Source: Echinostoma caproni
Lineage: Eukaryota > Platyhelminthes > Trematoda > Plagiorchiida > Echinostomatidae
Assembly: GCA_900618425.1 (NCBI GenBank)
Contig: UZAN01054778.1
Coordinates: 3,450 to 14,755, forward strand
Direction: 5' to 3'
Length of the DNA: 11,306 nucleotides
Of the stretch, positions 7,777 to 11,306 are shown piece after piece; position 1 is the first letter of the stretch; each line of letters starts with the position of its first letter. The notes under the pieces are model-generated. The model saw nothing but the letters and a program-made list of their open reading frames with translations, was not told the origin of the DNA and did no database searches. A program made the translations under genes and the position numbers.

Positions 7777-7941
7777 TTGGATGAATGAGGTGATTTTATT
7801 GTGGAAGTGTCCAGGAACAGTGATCAATTTAAGTATACACTCAGACCGTGAACAAATATATTCAGTGGTGCTTCTATCATAGTTTGTGTATGCCTAGTCA
7901 TTTTTGGCCATTGATACTCACATGGTCTGGTCCAGGTGGTA

Positions 7942-8268
7942 TGGAATGAGCGGGTTAGTAATCTAGAAGTGAGCCGTCGGGTGTCAGGGAATGCATCGAG
8001 CACGAATTCGCTATCGCATCGAATTCAGATCAATAAGCTCAGTCTTATTTGCAGCGGCCGCTGCAGACTGGAAAAAGCCACTTGAAGGCCAGCAGATGAT
8101 GTGGAGAAGAGGCATGAAGAAATGCACAGAGCGATTAGGTAGAGTGGGTGTCTCTCGTCTTCCGGGATGGGGTCCAAAAGACTCCGTAACCGCATGATTA
8201 GGAACACTAAAGGTCATGGCAGCAAACCGACAGCAGGGCGATCATGCTATCAGATCAGAATGCTCTAA
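7942..8268 (+). mobile_element. Decayed CR1-like LINE, 3' end of reverse transcriptase ORF
   Basis: The sequence encodes the C-terminal tail typical of CR1-like non-LTR retrotransposons as I recall them from trematode genomes. From 7942 one frame reads WNERVSNLEVSRRVSGNA and continues to RIQINKLS. From about 8042 a second frame reads VLFAAAAADWKKPLEGQQ, then MKKCTERLGRVG, SRLPGWGPKD and LKVMAANRQQ. The usual stretch between those parts (of the type WLGHVLRM...LP) is missing, so a deletion at about 8041-8045 has also shifted frame. TGA at 8195-8197 stands where the family has tryptophan. One base is missing at about 8237: restoring register gives an RSC motif and a stop at 8266-8268. The N-terminal endonuclease and RT core are absent. 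It is non-autonomous and dead. Weak similarity may extend left to about 7865. Confidence 0.75.
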
Positions 8269-8381
8269 AATGTGTGTATGCACACTTGAACTGTGTACTT
8301 TGGATGTTGACCATAGAGATTCGCTTTCTTTTACCATCCCTAAAGTGTGACCTAATCGTTATCTTCCTTACACATTCGTAT

Positions 8382-8562
8382 TTAGTTTGTATGCATTACG
8401 AGATTAGCAGCGATCGGTGAAGTAAGTATCGCATTGCACAATGGTGATGATGGTTCTTTCATTTCGAATATATGAGCTCTGAACCCACATCGCACATAGG
8501 ATACTACTGATAGGAATGGAGTCGACAGGTAAACGCTAATATTTGTCGTTTCATCATCTTCC
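8382..8562 (-). other. Alternative terminal exon candidate
   Basis: On the minus strand, TTATTTCTTTTGCACAAG precedes one base plus 59 open codons and a TAA at 8382-8384. The frame begins EDDETTNISVYLSTPFLSVV and includes FRAHIFEMKEPSSPLC. The entry phase fits the donor at 10021, giving arginine at the junction and a predicted 105-residue protein. The acceptor is AAG rather than the preferred CAG or TAG, and no clear poly(A) signal is seen just downstream. It competes with 6112-6242 for the same join. Confidence 0.2.
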
Positions 8563-8639
8563 CTTGTGCAAAAGAAATAACTCAATGACAGACTCAAGTT
8601 GATTGGGTCGTTCCCGTTCACTTTTGAGACTCAGTTGAC

Positions 8640-9340
8640 ATCGTTTTCTCGGAAATTGAATGCACACAGTCAGTCACACAGTCTTACTGATCTACCGGAG
8701 CGTAAACCCCAGAGATCGAAGTAGATGGGGTTTCGGAATATAGAACTTAATCATTGCTGCACGAAATATACTGTTCAAGAACGAGCAGTGATGCTTGAAA
8801 ACAAAAAAATCTATATAAAAAATTAGAAACTCAGCTAAACTGACCATTTTTTTCTGAAATCATCTTTAGATACTCTCCCCAGTTCAACAAGTGAGGCATA
8901 CATTTTGGGAGAGGTAGATTCGAATTTCGATTTCTTTCGGCCACGGATATTGATCGGTTTGTACGGGGTTCAAACTCCGCAAAGTTATCATGTAGTTAGA
9001 ATAACAGATTTCTATTCTTTCTACCTACAGTTGCCCAAAAACGACGTAATGAAAAGCATTTATAAATAACCTGTTTTTGCAAAACATTAGTTATTATTGA
9101 GATGGCATTTGTTTTTTAACTGATGAGGGTTATTCAATGGGCCTCAAATGGCCGTGATCGTACATAGTGCGCGCCAACGATATAAACCTTGAAGATCGAA
9201 GCGATGAAAAGTGGAAAACTCAAATTCACTTGAGAGCATTATTGTCTATTTATTGATCTGGAGTATTCAGGACCGTCAGTGTTTTAGTCTCTATGTCCAC
9301 ATATCATCCATGTAGTCATTCTTCTGTTTGCATTTAACTC
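8640..9340. other. No recognisable gene
   Basis: A good acceptor-like tract (TTTCTATTCTTTCTACCTACAG, ending at 9030) stands before a short open frame LPKNDVMKSIYK and stop, which could be a terminal exon but has no partner. Small inverted repeats occur: AAACCCC/GGGGTTT at 8704-8733, and CGGTTTG/CAAACTCCG near 8954-8978. Nothing else is identifiable. Confidence 0.45.
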
Positions 9341-9350
9341 ACAATTATTT

Positions 9351-9565
9351 GTGAGTAGTGGTGTGGTATAACTGATATTGATTAATTTGAACTGCCAATC
9401 CTTCGGACTTCACCTTCACGCAAAATCCTCAGTTCATCGATTCAACCATACAATCGGAAGCACTAGACTCGAGGTTCACTCTTATTAGAGCTCATCAGTA
9501 ATAAACATTCACTATCCCTCCTAAGCGTTGAATTCCCCACCCATCGCATGAAAGGCGTGTGTGCT
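9351..9565 (+). repeat. Repeat X, longest copy
   Basis: The first 77 bases (9351-9427) match 9811-9887 with eight mismatches by my count. The part from 9399 on aligns with the diverged copy at 2734-2899, and the stretch with CTCAGTTCATCGATTCAACCAT matches the reverse complement of 9935-10004. It therefore links the other copies into one family. No ORF or tRNA promoter is evident in the shared part. Confidence 0.75.
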
Positions 9566-9810
9566 ACCAATCTACCAACTAGCTCAAACCAAGGATAAAC
9601 CGAATAACAAATTCAGGTCTGTTCAGGTGTCGTCTTCAGTGATAGCCAGTTCATTTGGCCCGACAGCAACGAAGGGAGACACAGATGACAATCTATTAAC
9701 TCCAATCGAAAGCCTCCCACCCTGCCAGAACTTCCGTGCAGGTTACGGGTTGATTGACCAACGAACCTACAAGCTCGATTGATTATTTGCATCAAAATTC
9801 ACCGTCACTT
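9566..9810. other. Spacer between direct X copies
   Basis: This holds a 73-codon plus-strand frame (9561-9782, starting MLPIYQLAQTKDK) and an opposing 60-codon frame (9613-9795). The plus frame is hydrophilic, but it begins inside the repeat and has no recognised motif. I treat both as unsupported. Confidence 0.4.
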
Positions 9811-9916
9811 GTGAGTAGTGGTGTGGAATAATTGCTATTGATCAATTTGAACTGACGATCCTTCGGACTTCACCCTCACGCACAATCAACATGCACACCA
9901 TGCACAACCATACACT
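9811..9916 (+). repeat. Repeat X, direct copy and left arm of foldback
   Basis: The copy starts GTGAGTAGTGGTGTGG, as at 9351, and is about 90 percent identical to it over the first 77 bases. From 9845 to 9916 it also forms the left arm of an imperfect inverted repeat with 9935-10004. Its inner part (ATGCACACCATGCACAACC) is rearranged relative to the longest copy. Confidence 0.75.
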
Positions 9917-9934
9917 AAGAGTCTAGTGGTTGCG

Positions 9935-10004
9935 AGTGTATGGTTGAACTGATGAACTGAGGATGGTGCGTAAAAGTGAATTCAGAATGATAGTCAGTTC
10001 AAAT
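9935..10004 (-). repeat. Repeat X, inverted copy and right arm of foldback
   Basis: Read on the minus strand this begins ATTTGAACTGACTATC and runs through ACGCACCATCCTCAGTTC to CAACCATACACT, the same order as in the plus-strand copies. An 18-base spacer (9917-9934) separates it from the left arm. The outer end lies 16 bases from the donor-like site of the candidate exon at 10022-10158, so in that model the foldback sits at the very start of the intron. Confidence 0.75.
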
Positions 10005-10021
10005 GAAATTAGTTTATTTAC

Positions 10022-10158
10022 CTGAAGTAACCTCTGCCTATTCTCTTAGTCGAATAATATAAATACCAAATCAGTTCCCAATGATTTCGTTCGTGCAGGT
10101 TAACACCGCTCAGGCTGACCTCGTCTGTAGCCACTTCCGGCAGGCACTCGGCTTCCAT
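10022..10158 (-). CDS. Candidate first coding exon, unknown product
   Basis: On the minus strand an ATG at 10158 has A at -3 and G at +4, a good initiation context. It opens 45 codons plus two bases, ending at TTCAG|GTAAAT, a consensus donor whose first bases also create the in-frame TAA that would otherwise end the ORF. The peptide starts MEAECLPEVATDEVSLSG, acidic and soluble, and ends NHWELIWYLYYSTKRIGRG, aromatic then basic. By my count 42 of its first 70 bases are G or C, well above the AT-rich flanks. I recognise no domain and no secretion signal. An out-of-frame ATG lies 16 bases upstream of the proposed start. Downstream exons compatible in phase are 6112-6242 or 8382-8562. It is the strongest coding candidate of host type here, still unproven. 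Confidence 0.4.
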
Positions 10159-10229
10159 TGTGAGAAAAATACATCTGAGTAACTTTGGGATAGGTGTTTT
10201 CACTGCGTATAGGTGTATCAATTAAATGT

Positions 10230-11306
10230 ATTCAATGCATCTCTGTCTTTGTCGGTACAATTCACTCATTACGTACGGGAGGTTTGGAATCATCAAGACT
10301 TAACTTTGAATCAGCTTAGATATAACGGTTCCTATTAATGGATGGGAATAAATTATCTTCTCTCGGGGATACCACTGTTTAAGACATCTCGTTTTGCAGA
10401 TAAGTAACACATCTGATTGATACGGGCCACATGATAACAAATAATGGACTTGTTGACCTGGTTCGGCGACATTTGAGCACTGTGGGGAGTTGAGAAAACG
10501 ATACCCAATGAAATCATTTCGTTACGTGTACAAACCCAGATATCAGATACAGAAAATAGTCGTATAATACAAATTAAAAAAACAGACAGAAAGTGAAATA
10601 GAGTAGAACATTCTGTGAAGGTTTTAATCATGTCTTGTTGCAAATGGTGAAAATGGTGAGTGAACAATCAAAATATCAGCAGGAGCAACGGAGGAAAACA
10701 TCCCATTACCTCACTGAGTACACTTGGTCTATAGAATGAAATGTGAGGTTGTGCCTCTTTGACTTGTTTTAGTTTCAAGGAGAACGCTGTCTCACAGATA
10801 CCTTCTTCTTTCCTTCTTTCCTTATTAATGCCAGTAAAATTGATATTGTCTCAGACAGATGGAAGTTGATCACCAATTTGGGATACAAATAGTTTTGAGA
10901 AAATGTCCACAGTGAATTGGCACTTGTCAGACGGGAGATGGTAAATTTCAGAAATTATCTTCTCCTCTACAGTTTTACTCATTCAATCTCGTATTATTAA
11001 TGTTTTCAAAGGCTCCTTCATTTTAGTACCCCGCACTTTTGACATCTTCGTATTCTATGTTGTGAATGACAATACGTTTACTTGTTAATAGCCATAGAAG
11101 GGATTCGAAAAACTATTCTTCCGGTCGAGAGTCGAAATTCCTATTTCCGAACTGTTGTATAGACATAAAACATACACCAAACAAAGACGTCTGCCAAATG
11201 TTGCACAGACCGTACAACCGTGTTTAGAAAGAACCATGTTTGTCAGTGTCTGATTGACCAGCGTTCACACCTAGACGACGACCGATAGACAAACATTATG
11301 GTCGGT
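10230..11306. other. No firm gene; possible splice-bounded segments
   Basis: A 104-codon minus-strand ORF (10353-10667) is unrecognised. On the plus strand, GCCTCTTTGACTTGTTTTAG (to 10772) precedes a 39-codon open frame beginning FQGERCLTDTFFF. An internal donor CCA|GTAAAA at 10834 would join in phase to 10973, after CTTCTCCTCTACAG, giving LLIQSRIINVFKG. The predicted peptide is hydrophobic and unrecognised. Bases 10801-10823 are a pure pyrimidine run. No SINE or microsatellite is visible. Confidence 0.3.
10801..10823 (+). repeat. Pyrimidine tract
   Basis: An uninterrupted run of 23 C and T bases with a loose CTTTC/CTTCTT pattern, followed by TTAATGCCAG. It could serve as a splice acceptor tract or be a decayed microsatellite. 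Confidence 0.8.

Noticed and set aside
7770..7790. Perfect A-box TGGCTCAGTTGG as part of a tRNA gene or SINE
   Set aside because: No B-box is present at the required distance downstream, and no tRNA cloverleaf can be drawn.
8003..8066. Two EcoRI sites, a NotI site and a PstI site close together, including a perfect 16-base palindrome at 8050-8065, suggesting a cloning linker
   Set aside because: The bases are accounted for by the continuous LINE reading frame, an alanine run before DWKKP. The flanks on both sides belong to the same element, so no vector junction is needed.
8926..8976. B-box-like motifs (GATTCGAAT and GGTTCAAACTCC)
   Set aside because: Neither has an A-box at tRNA spacing, and the second is better explained as one side of a small hairpin.
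9351..9887. The 77-base direct repeats as LTRs of a small retrotransposon
   Set aside because: They are very short for LTRs, lack clear TG...CA ends and a primer-binding site, and the right copy continues into a foldback. Dispersed repeat copies fit better.
1..11306. Bacterial operon, CRISPR array, rRNA or phage content
   Set aside because: There are no long ORFs, no ribosome binding site pattern, no regularly spaced repeats and no rRNA-like sequence. The repeat content is that of an animal genome.

Overview
This window looks like non-coding DNA from an animal nuclear genome, most likely a parasitic flatworm (digenean trematode-like). It is AT-rich with short, scattered ORFs and no bacterial-style gene packing. 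It contains simple-sequence repeats, two tRNA-promoter-bearing SINE-like segments, and the decayed 3' end of a CR1-like non-LTR retrotransposon whose encoded peptide resembles those common in trematode genomes. The lineage is inferred from recalled family resemblance and cannot be proven from the window alone.

Layout. 1-1680: no recognisable gene; a G10 run at the left edge and a few short splice-bounded open segments. 1689-1830: tRNA-derived SINE-like element. 1900-2540: several very short open segments on the minus strand between strong splice-like signals. 2734-3090: a dispersed repeat (called X here) running into a second tRNA-like segment. 3100-4280: AT-rich DNA with a C10A9 run and a somewhat GC-richer island at 3725-3955. 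4281-4343: a TCAA microsatellite. 4980-5370: short exon-like segments on the plus strand, then a hairpin. 6112-6242: a 131-base exon-like segment on the minus strand. 6346-6369: (TG)12. 7080-7513: a GC-richer block of unknown nature. 7942-8268: the LINE fragment. 9351-10004: three further copies or part-copies of repeat X, two direct and one inverted, forming a large imperfect foldback. 10022-10158: the best candidate first coding exon, minus strand, ending exactly at a consensus donor. 10230-11306: nothing firmly recognisable.

If a host gene is present, the most economical reading is a minus-strand gene starting near 10158, with large repeat-rich introns and exons to the left. The 10158-10022 and 6242-6112 segments have compatible splice phase. 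I do not recognise the protein, and short splice-bounded open segments on both strands are about what chance would give in AT-rich DNA, so this model is tentative. I found no defence system, CRISPR array, operon, rRNA gene or intact tRNA gene, and no convincing previously undescribed biological system.
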